Source: Actinomadura pelletieri DSM 43383 (GTDB taxonomy: Bacteria; Actinomycetota; Actinomycetes; Streptosporangiales; Streptosporangiaceae). Taken from it: a DNA stretch of 64,000 bases. The position numbers and the translations under genes are program-made. Below, piece by piece: positions 50,627 through 57,498 of the stretch (its first letter is position 1; the number at the start of each line of letters is the position of its first letter). The stretch lies in NCBI RefSeq assembly GCF_003634705.1, contig NZ_RBWU01000006.1:434001-498000 (forward strand), read 5' to 3'. The notes below the pieces were generated by a model that ran no database searches, was not told the origin of the DNA, and worked only from the letters and a program-made list of their open reading frames with translations.

Positions 50627-51931
50627 ATGTTGCGAATGTCCGCGCGATCGCCGCTGATCCTGCCGTGGGCCACGCTGAAACTCGCGGGACGGTTCCTGCT
50701 GCCGCTCGCCCTGTGGTTCACGGTGGGCGAGTTGCTGCGCTACGGCGCCATGTACGGCGGCTACCGGCTCGGCTCCATGAAGGGGACGGCCGCGACCGTC
50801 GCCCCGATCGCCACCATCGGCCTCCTCGTCGTCATCACGTTGACCGTCGCGGTGCTGATGGTGCACAGCGTCCGGGAGGGCCTGGACGTCGTGCACGCCC
50901 GCGAGGCGGACGGCGACCTGACCCCGTGGGCCGTCGGCAACGAGGAGTCGGTGGTCGGCGCGCTGGGACGCGCCGCGCTCCCGTTCGTCATCTTCTACCT
51001 GGCATGGGGGCTCCAGGGCGAGGACGCCCGCGAGTTCGCCGACATGGCCGCGAGCCGCGGCTTCGCCGAAGGCGGCATCCAGGGGCAGATCGACAGCCTC
51101 GGGATGCTGCTCTCCCTGGAGAAGCACATCGGCCTCGCGATCGGCCTCACCGCCGGGTTGTTCGTGCTGAAGGTCGCGGCGGAATGGCGGCTGGAGGAAC
51201 GGCTGCCCCGCGCCGTCGGCGCCCTCGTCGCCTTCCTTGAAATCAACTTCGCCCTGTTCGGCATCTTCACCATCGACCATCTGCGCAACAAGGGCACCGA
51301 GTGGTTCACCGAACGGCAGGCGTGGGCGTGGGTGACCGATGTCGCGGGCCCCGCCCTGCAACTGTGGGGGCCGTTCAAGGAGGCGGTCCTCGGCGCACTG
51401 ATCTGGCTGGTCATCGCCGGTGTGATCCTCGGGCTGGACGCCAGGGACGAACAGATCGTCCTCGGACGAAGCAGGGCGGCGCAACGCCTCGCCCGCGCGG
51501 GCGGCGTCGACCGGGTGAACAGCCCCCGCGAGATCCTCACCCGCGGCCTCCGGGAGATGTGGCTGCCCGCCTGGTACGGGCTGCGGCTCGTCCGCCGCTC
51601 CGGAATGATGCCGTTCGCAACCTTCTGCCTACTCTTCGCCGGTCTGGACCTGGCCGAGGAGGGGTCGCGCCGCTTCGTCTACGAACTGATCGGCCCGCAC
51701 GAGGTGACCTGGTGGATCCAGGCGCTGCCGTTCGTCGGATACGGAACGGCGCTCGTCTTCGAAATTCTCCGGATCTGCCTGCTCGCCGCCGCGTTCAACC
51801 TCGTCATGGCGAGGGTCACCGCTCGAACCGCAGCGAAGGCCGTGGATCCCCCTGACCCTTCCGTTCCGTCTTCGGGGCCCGTATCACCAGCTCCAACGAG
51901 CCCGCCATGGTACGGGGCACAGTCCCCTTGA
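50627..51931 (+). CDS. Multi-pass membrane protein of unknown function
   Basis: A 434-residue protein with roughly eight hydrophobic segments (FLLPLALWFTVGELLRYGAM, VAPIATIGLLVVITLTVAVLM, LPFVIFYLAWGLQG, FEILRICLLAAAFNLVM and others). The C-terminal tail is Pro/Ser-rich. No family is recognised. ATG 50627 lies exactly 7 bp after TACGAT (50614-50619) and has no Shine-Dalgarno, so a leaderless mRNA is likely; longer frames upstream run into the terminator. Its last 116 bp overlap the 3' end of the convergent gene at 51816-52394. Confidence 0.75.
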   Translation: MLRMSARSPLILPWATLKLAGRFLLPLALWFTVGELLRYGAMYGGYRLGSMKGTAATVAPIATIGLLVVITLTVAVLMVHSVREGLDVVHAREADGDLTPWAVGNEESVVGALGRAALPFVIFYLAWGLQGEDAREFADMAASRGFAEGGIQGQIDSLGMLLSLEKHIGLAIGLTAGLFVLKVAAEWRLEERLPRAVGALVAFLEINFALFGIFTIDHLRNKGTEWFTERQAWAWVTDVAGPALQLWGPFKEAVLGALIWLVIAGVILGLDARDEQIVLGRSRAAQRLARAGGVDRVNSPREILTRGLREMWLPAWYGLRLVRRSGMMPFATFCLLFAGLDLAEEGSRRFVYELIGPHEVTWWIQALPFVGYGTALVFEILRICLLAAAFNLVMARVTARTAAKAVDPPDPSVPSSGPVSPAPTSPPWYGAQSP

Positions 51932-52394
51932 CGGTGACGCGGGACGCGACACCCGGCCGGGCCTGTCCGACCTGCGACCCCATCGCCGACCACTCACGCC
52001 CGTCATCGTCGACGAACCGGTAGACGAGACCGTACGAGCCAACCGCCTTGGCGCTGGCTGCATCCCCGGGACGGACGACGACCGCGAGCCGCAGCTCCGT
52101 CACGTCGTTCGAACCACCGCCCAGGGGCCGCCCTTCCGCGCGCTCCATCACCTTCCACTGCGCGCCGACAAGCTCACCGATCTGCCCCGGCCCGACTTTG
52201 CTCACCTTCTCCGGAGGTTCCAGGTTCTTCCGGACGTTGTTGGTCGCGTCCAGCCACTGCACGGCGAGAAAGGTGGAAACAGCACACACAAGGACGATCG
52301 CCTGCACGATACGCCGATCCAGGGGCCGCATCCCTCGCTCGTCCTCGGCATCCACTTGGACGATCGGCTGCGGCCTGGTCTCCGCCGCCGTCAC
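51816..52394 (-). CDS. Membrane-anchored hypothetical protein (third gene of operon)
   Basis: A 192-residue protein with one N-terminal membrane segment (IVQAIVLVCAVSTFLAVQWL, about residues 29-48) and an external beta-rich domain (ELRLAVVVRPGDAASAKAVGSYGLVYRFVDDDGREW... RVTVKGTVP...SLELVI). The pattern resembles Ig-like DUF4352-type domains and the two genes upstream in the same operon, though identity is low. It overlaps the preceding gene by 4 bp. Its stop lies inside the convergent membrane-protein gene. Function unknown; an envelope role near the type VII secretion genes is only suggested by position. Confidence 0.65.
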   Translation of the reverse strand: MTAAETRPQPIVQVDAEDERGMRPLDRRIVQAIVLVCAVSTFLAVQWLDATNNVRKNLEPPEKVSKVGPGQIGELVGAQWKVMERAEGRPLGGGSNDVTELRLAVVVRPGDAASAKAVGSYGLVYRFVDDDGREWSAMGSQVGQARPGVASRVTVKGTVPRTMAGSLELVIRAPKTERKGQGDPRPSLRFER

Positions 52395-52996
52395 GGCTCG
52401 CCCGCCTCGACGTCGTAGCGGTCGACGGCCTGCCGGACCAACTCGTCCACCCGACCACTCGTAAGACCCAAGTCGATGTCGGCCGCCGCGGACAACTGCG
52501 GCAACAACCCACCCGTCCCCACAACGAACCGTGCCCCCTCCAGCCGGCTCTTCGGCAACTCGAACACGAACACGGTCGACGTCCAGATCAGCGGCTGAAA
52601 CGTCGGCGGGGACACCGACGACGCGGAACCCATGCGCGGGTCATCCCTGAACGTGTACCCACCGGGCGTCTCCAACTCCGCAGACCGCAACTGCAACGGC
52701 TCACGATGACTCGTCGCCCGAACCCGCACGATGAGGTAGATCCCGTCGGTGCCGACGGCTGGCGGGTTGCCGAGACTGAGCCCGGGTTTGAGTGACCGCG
52801 CCGCCTCCACCTTCTCGACCCTGACGCTGAAGAACCGGTTGCGAACCTCTTCCCCGACCGTCCCGCCGCTCCGAATCGGCTCCAACTCCGCCGCCCGCAC
52901 CTGAGGCCGCAACGTATGCATCCACATCGCACCCGCGAGCAGCGCCATTCCACCGATCCCGGCCCCGCCTTTGAAAAGCACCATCCGCAAATTCAT
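52391..52996 (-). CDS. Membrane-anchored hypothetical protein (second gene of operon)
   Basis: A 201-residue protein with an N-terminal anchor (MVLFKGGAGIGGMALLAGAMW) and an extracytoplasmic domain with alternating strands (RFFSVRVEKVEAARSL, GIYLIVRVRATSHREP, STVFVFELPKSRLEGARFVV). It is built like its operon neighbours at 52993 and 51816, suggesting three paralogous subunits of one envelope assembly. 4-bp overlaps on both sides make translation coupled. No catalytic motif is seen; no function is claimed. Confidence 0.65.
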   Translation of the reverse strand: MNLRMVLFKGGAGIGGMALLAGAMWMHTLRPQVRAAELEPIRSGGTVGEEVRNRFFSVRVEKVEAARSLKPGLSLGNPPAVGTDGIYLIVRVRATSHREPLQLRSAELETPGGYTFRDDPRMGSASSVSPPTFQPLIWTSTVFVFELPKSRLEGARFVVGTGGLLPQLSAAADIDLGLTSGRVDELVRQAVDRYDVEAGEP

Positions 52997-53661
52997 CCGC
53001 GTCCCACCCTGGGCTTCGGACCCCGCCGCGGACGCTTCACCCGCGGCTCGGCACTACGTATGGGCTGGCTCACGGCAAGCGTCAACCGACCGACAAGCTT
53101 GTCGTTCTCACGGTCGACCGTCCAGTTGTAGGTGCTGTCGGTGAACCCGTGGCCGTACGTCCATTTGCGGAGCCCCACAGTCAACTGTCGCGGCGCGTCC
53201 GCGGGCCCCATCTTCCACATGGCGGACGCCTCGACCGGCAGCCCCGGCTGGACCGCATCGGTCTTCGCGCCCCCGGCGACCCCCTCGACCTGCTCGGGTT
53301 TCACCCACTTGCCGGCCTTCGTCAGCGCCGCGACCCCATCCGCGAGCCCACCCGTGTTGAGCGGCTCGGTCTCCTTGCCCTTGTTGACGACCCTCATCCG
53401 CACGATGAGGAACCGCTCCTTCTCGCTCCCGAAGGCGGCGTCCACCACCCCGATCCGCGCGTCCCGGACGGTAACGGCGAACAACCCGAGATCAAGCGAA
53501 CTCCCCGCAACCTTGACCGGCTGCCTCGGCCTCTCCTTGAACCCGCCCGTCACCCACAACACCGGAACGAGCACAGCCACCGCGCCCACCACACACAACG
53601 GCACCGCCCATCGCCGTCGTCCTCCGCCAGAACCTGGAGGAATCGTTGCATAGGACTGCAT
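52993..53661 (-). CDS. Membrane-anchored hypothetical protein (first gene of operon)
   Basis: A 222-residue protein: cytoplasmic tail, one membrane segment (WAVPLCVVGAVAVLVPVLWV), an external beta domain with the DUF4352-like phrase FLIVRMRVVNKGKETEPL, and a basic tail (RVKRPRRGPKPRVGRG). ATG 53661 lies 7 bp after TACCAT (53674-53669), consistent with a leaderless operon mRNA. It is divergent from mycosin (mycP) with ~93 bp between starts. The three-gene operon may belong functionally to the secretion locus, but only position supports this. Confidence 0.68.
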   Translation of the reverse strand: MQSYATIPPGSGGGRRRWAVPLCVVGAVAVLVPVLWVTGGFKERPRQPVKVAGSSLDLGLFAVTVRDARIGVVDAAFGSEKERFLIVRMRVVNKGKETEPLNTGGLADGVAALTKAGKWVKPEQVEGVAGGAKTDAVQPGLPVEASAMWKMGPADAPRQLTVGLRKWTYGHGFTDSTYNWTVDRENDKLVGRLTLAVSQPIRSAEPRVKRPRRGPKPRVGRG

Positions 53662-53754
53662 CCGCCAGATGGTAGTCCCCCGATGTCCACCAAAATCCCG
53701 ACTCCTCTCGCATAGGCTGGGTCGATCATGCCGTGAGCTCCCGGAGGAACACCG

Positions 53755-54900
53755 ATGCGGCGTCCGTCCACATTCGCTCTGGCGTCGGCCATCGCCCTGG
53801 GCGCCGCCTTCGCGTATCCGTTACAGGAAAGCCAGGCGGCGGCACCCTGCGAACAGGAACTGGTCTACGGCAGTCCCGCGCAGGAACTCCCACCACAGCT
53901 CTGGCCACAGGAGCGCCTGAACTTCACCGACGTCTGGCAGCACACCCGCGGCGCGGGCGTGAAGGTCGCCGTCGTCGACAGCGGCGTGGACACCACCCAC
54001 CCGCAACTGAGGGGACACGTCAAGGCGTTCGACGTGACGAAGAGCGGCCTCAAGGACTGCGTCGGCCACGGCACCGCGGTCGCCGGCATCATCGGCGCCG
54101 CGGACATGCGCGACAAGGGCATCCCCTTCGTCGGAGTCGCGCCCGAAGCCGAAATCATCTCCGTGAAAATGGCGGTGAAGCCCAGCGGCAACGATTCCCG
54201 CTGGACCGCACAGGCGATCAAAAGGGCGGTCGACCTCGGCGCACGGGTCATCAACATCTCGTCCCAGTCGCCGGACCGACCCGACCTGCGACAGGCCGTC
54301 CACTACGCCCAGCAACGCGACGTGGTGATCGTCTCCGTCGCCGGAAACCTCACCGACCGAACCAAGCAGACCCCCCAGAAGGCGTACCCGGCGAGCTACC
54401 CCGGTGTGATCTCCGTCGGCGCCCTAGCCCAGGACGGGACACTGGCCGGCTTCTCCAACACCGTCACCCCCGTCACCGTCACCGCCCCCGGCCAGTCCGT
54501 CATCAGCACCTGGCCCCGCGGCTCCTACAAACTCGACGACGGCACAAGCCTCGCGGCCCCCTACATCGCCGGCACCGCCGCCCTGATCCGCGCCTTCACC
54601 CCGAACCTGACCTACCAACAGGTCAAGCACCGCATCGAAACAACCGCCGACGGCGCCCAGGCCCAAGGCACCGGCTCCGGCGTCGTCAACCCCCTCCGCG
54701 CCGTCACCACCGTGGAAACAACCACCGGAAACGCACCCCCACCCACCGCCAACATCCACCGCGTCTCCATAGACCAACCACCCCCCAAAGACACCATCGG
54801 CCGCAACCTGGCCCTCTCCATAACCGCCGCCGCCCTGGCAACCGCCGCCATAATCGCCACCGCAGCAATAGTAATCCCAAAATCCCACCACCGCCCCTAA
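53755..54900 (+). CDS. mycP: Type VII secretion mycosin, S8 subtilisin-like protease
   Basis: A 381-residue subtilase with signal peptide (STFALASAIALGAAFAYPL), catalytic Asp75 (VVDSGVD), His105 (VGHGTAVAG) and Ser265 (DGTSLAAPYIAG). It has a C-terminal membrane helix (NLALSITAAALATAAIIATAAIVI) with a short basic tail, the exact layout of mycosins that cap and stabilise ESX secretion membranes. The linker before the helix is Pro-rich. ATG 53755 has GGAGG 7 bp upstream. It is the first of the ESX genes in the window. Confidence 0.92.
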   Translation: MRRPSTFALASAIALGAAFAYPLQESQAAAPCEQELVYGSPAQELPPQLWPQERLNFTDVWQHTRGAGVKVAVVDSGVDTTHPQLRGHVKAFDVTKSGLKDCVGHGTAVAGIIGAADMRDKGIPFVGVAPEAEIISVKMAVKPSGNDSRWTAQAIKRAVDLGARVINISSQSPDRPDLRQAVHYAQQRDVVIVSVAGNLTDRTKQTPQKAYPASYPGVISVGALAQDGTLAGFSNTVTPVTVTAPGQSVISTWPRGSYKLDDGTSLAAPYIAGTAALIRAFTPNLTYQQVKHRIETTADGAQAQGTGSGVVNPLRAVTTVETTTGNAPPPTANIHRVSIDQPPPKDTIGRNLALSITAAALATAAIIATAAIVIPKSHHRP

Positions 54901-55144
54901 CCTTCCCAGTCAACCACCGACACGGCCCTCGCGAGGTGAACGCCTTACATGTAGGTGCTGCAGTCGCAGCCAACGGCACCTCGACCCCAACCAATGTTTG
55001 TGGTGCGCGGGCGGCCTTTGATCGAGCGGAAGGCGGTTCCGCCCAGAGAAATTGGGCAGCTAGTCGCTCACCGACCTCCCTGAGCGGGTCACGTCGCCTG
55101 GCCGCGCCCCAGCGCGCTGGCAGTATCGGCCGAAGCCGAGACGA
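54901..55144. other. Gap after mycP without a recognised feature
   Basis: The 244 bp between the convergent mycP and YbaB-like genes show no strong hairpin, promoter or small gene that I can support. Confidence 0.5.
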
Positions 55145-55591
55145 TCAGTCCTTGCTTTGACGCAGGCGACTGAGATCCTCCTCCATGTTGGCGAAGATGT
55201 CGGCTGCACCCTTCAGTGTCTCCTTCATTTCCTGCGGCATCTCGAAGGCGTTGTTTGCGGACAGCATGGACATCACTCCGTTATCTGAGCCGAGAATCGG
55301 CTGTAGGATCGCGTTGAGCTTGGAGGTCGCGTCGGCGGCGGCGGCTCGTGAGGCCTCGATGATCGCTTCTCCGAGCGCTTCGGAGCCCAGACGCATCGCC
55401 CTCGGGTTGATATTGACCTCTAGCAGCAGCCCGCCAGGGGCGGCGACCACCTCCACCTTTCCATCTTCGGCGGTACCGGTTCCTCTCACCTCCTTCATTT
55501 GGTTCTCCAGGGCGCCGATCTCCTCGAATTTCTGTTGCCAGCGCTGGGTGTCGCGTTTGATTTCTTCTTCGGTGGGCATGTCGGGAAACAT
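55145..55591 (-). CDS. YbaB/EbfC-like protein of the ESX locus
   Basis: A 148-residue protein of the YbaB/EbfC nucleoid-associated fold: N-terminal helix (KRDTQRWQQKFEEIGALENQ), three strands (KVEVVAAPGGLLLEVNINP) and a C-terminal helical part longer than in housekeeping YbaB. YbaB-like proteins (such as EspL) are regular members of actinobacterial ESX clusters, where they may stabilise substrates or regulators. ATG 55591 has AGGAGC 7 bp upstream. GC content is lower than in the core genes around it. Confidence 0.75.
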   Translation of the reverse strand: MFPDMPTEEEIKRDTQRWQQKFEEIGALENQMKEVRGTGTAEDGKVEVVAAPGGLLLEVNINPRAMRLGSEALGEAIIEASRAAAADATSKLNAILQPILGSDNGVMSMLSANNAFEMPQEMKETLKGAADIFANMEEDLSRLRQSKD

Positions 55592-55620
55592 GAATACTGC
55601 TCCTGATCTCTGCTGCTCAG

Positions 55621-56178
55621 TTACTCGGTCGGTAGTGATAGTCGGCCGGATGTAAAAGTGGCTATCTTTGTCGACAACTCACTGATCGGCTTTTGCCAGA
55701 ATGCACTCAGGTTGATGAACAGTGGCGCGTCGTACTTGTCGAGGTTCGATCGCATTTGGTCCTGGCGTGGGTTTGGCGCATTCGCGAGAAAGTGGTTTAC
55801 GTCGGTTGGCCTGATGCAGAACAACAGGTCCTTGGTTTCTGTTCGGCGAAGAAAGACGGATCCCACTTCGGGCCACAAGATCGTTTGACCGTCTCGAACG
55901 TGGATCCCTTCGGGGTCCATCCATGCCACCGGGCCATAAGCGCCCTGGCGGATTTGCACGAACCAGTTGAGGGTGGAAATAAGACTTCCGAAGAGCGAGA
56001 TGACCCAGAGTGGGAGAAAAACGACCAGCATGGTGATGCCGAGGCCGGAGTCCAGGTCGGGAGTAGTCGCCCATAGAATCACGAGCGCGACCGAGCAGAG
56101 ACCGAAGAGAGCGGTAATGATCCAGCGCCATGATCTGTGCGGTGCGGCGAACGTGACACGCTGACTGTCCGATTGCAC
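55621..56178 (-). CDS. Two-TM membrane protein with PH-like domain
   Basis: A 185-residue protein. Two adjacent membrane segments (WRWIITALFGLCSVALVILW and LGITMLVVFLPLWVISLFGSL) are followed by a cytoplasmic domain that looks PH-like (WMDPEGIHVRDGQTILWPEVGSVFL... LFINLSAFWQKP). No specific family is recognised. GTG 56178 has GGAGG 7 bp upstream. It stands within the ESX gene row, 29 bp before the YbaB-like gene, and has lower GC than the flanks. Role unknown; perhaps an accessory of the secretion system. Confidence 0.65.
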   Translation of the reverse strand: MQSDSQRVTFAAPHRSWRWIITALFGLCSVALVILWATTPDLDSGLGITMLVVFLPLWVISLFGSLISTLNWFVQIRQGAYGPVAWMDPEGIHVRDGQTILWPEVGSVFLRRTETKDLLFCIRPTDVNHFLANAPNPRQDQMRSNLDKYDAPLFINLSAFWQKPISELSTKIATFTSGRLSLPTE

Positions 56179-56195
56179 TGGCTGCCCTCCGAGTA

Positions 56196-56882
56196 TCAGG
56201 GCTTGGTTACCGTGACTACGGGGTACTTCAACTTAATCTTGGTGAAGTCAGAGCCCTGACCAGGTAGGTCATTGGTGTCCGTGAGGAACAGACCGCCTAG
56301 GAACTGTGTGAGAACCGCCGCCAGCGCTGCGCCTGCGGCCGTGAGCATCGCGCCCAGGGCGCTGACGGCTCCACCAGTGGCCGCTACGGCGGCCGCGCCC
56401 GTGGCTTCCGCGGCCGGCCTCGTCAGCGGCGTGCCGGCAGCCCACGCGATGAGTACGGCTCTGACGGCCCACCAGAACGAAATCATGGCGATGTACAGAG
56501 CGACATAGCCGGCCAGTACCGCCCACATGGCGGTCGCCATGTTCGTCCCTGCGGTTTTCACCTGCTCGAACTCTTGCTTGATTTTGCGGATCGCGGTGTC
56601 GAACTCTTCTCGGCCGGCTCCCTGCCAGTCCTCCTTCTCCAGGTCGGTCGGCCAGGCGGCCAGGGCTGTGCCGAGCGTGTTCTGCAGTTCATTCCACGCC
56701 ATCGCGGCCTTTGCCATGCCGATCGGATTGGAGAGGGTGAGAGAGATGATCGGGATGGCGGCAAGGCAGGACGCGGCCAATGGGACAGAAGACTCGATAG
56801 TGAAGTTGAGCACAACGAAGCCGGACGCGACGATGGCCGCGCTGCCGAGGCCCATGGTGACCCCACCGGTGATGTCTGTCAC
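56196..56882 (-). CDS. WXG-motif membrane protein of the ESX locus
   Basis: A 228-residue protein. After a hydrophobic N-terminus (IVASGFVVLNFTIESSVPLAASC), the central ~80 residues look like a WXG100 helix-turn-helix: helix WNELQNTLGTALAAW, the turn EDWQGAGREEF with the W-x-G motif, then helix TAIRKIKQEFEQVKTAG. Several further hydrophobic or Ala/Gly-rich helices follow, ending with a short polar tail. Normal WXG100 substrates are ~100 residues and soluble, so the fusion to membrane helices is unusual. GTG 56882 has AAAGGAA 5-6 bp upstream. It may be a secreted membrane-inserting effector or an anchored component. Confidence 0.65.
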   Translation of the reverse strand: MTDITGGVTMGLGSAAIVASGFVVLNFTIESSVPLAASCLAAIPIISLTLSNPIGMAKAAMAWNELQNTLGTALAAWPTDLEKEDWQGAGREEFDTAIRKIKQEFEQVKTAGTNMATAMWAVLAGYVALYIAMISFWWAVRAVLIAWAAGTPLTRPAAEATGAAAVAATGGAVSALGAMLTAAGAALAAVLTQFLGGLFLTDTNDLPGQGSDFTKIKLKYPVVTVTKP

Positions 56883-56935
56883 GAGTGTTCCTTTCTGATC
56901 TTTTAGAACTTTTTCTTAATGTGAACCATGTTTGA

Positions 56936-57241
56936 CTACTCGGTCATCGTTATTTGAATCTCACTGTTCTTATCTGCGAGTTCGATTGCTGTGGCTGTCT
57001 TGTTTAGTTTGTCCGCGATTTCGTCGATCTTCTTGAGTCCCGCTTCAAGTGTTTGGAGGTAATTATCTCGCGCGTTGTCGTAGAAGCCGCCGAATGGTAG
57101 GCCTATGATGCCGAACGCCGGCGTGTGAACAATGGTCTGCGGAAGGTGCGATTTTGCGTTCTCGAAATCTTTCTTGACCTCCCGGTAGGATGCCGCCTTC
57201 TTTTGCACGTTGGCTGGAATGCCCTCCAGCTCTTTGCTCAT
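56936..57241 (-). CDS. EspC-like small ESX substrate
   Basis: A 101-residue helical-hairpin protein lacking a WXG motif: helix VQKKAASYREVKKDFENAK, a Gly/Pro-rich turn (FGIIGLPFGGFYDNA), then helix YLQTLEAGLKKIDEIADKLNKTATAIELAD. The ending resembles the EspC/'type VII secretion target' family, although the export signal YxxxD reads IELAD, with Ile in place of Tyr. ATG 57241 has AAAGGAG upstream. The gene is close to 50% GC, far below the window average, as is much of 55.2-57.5 kb. The 257 bp upstream to eccC show no other gene. Confidence 0.7.
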   Translation of the reverse strand: MSKELEGIPANVQKKAASYREVKKDFENAKSHLPQTIVHTPAFGIIGLPFGGFYDNARDNYLQTLEAGLKKIDEIADKLNKTATAIELADKNSEIQITMTE

Positions 57242-57498
57242 ATCAGCTACTCCTTTGTTTTGGCTGGCTCATCGCTCCATTGACGGAAATCTGCCGCGTC
57301 GAGTTGGCTCTCGGAGAACGTCCTCACTGTGTGCGGGTGGAATGTAGCACCGACTCGCGACCAATAGCCACCTTGCTTGCGCTTTCTTGAGATCAACTAC
57401 CTGCATCTTCGTGATCGGCGTTGTCCGGTCAGGTTGCCTCGTCGCCCTCATTCGTCCTGCCGCCAGTTTTCGCGCGGTCAACCGAACTGGACGGCCCG

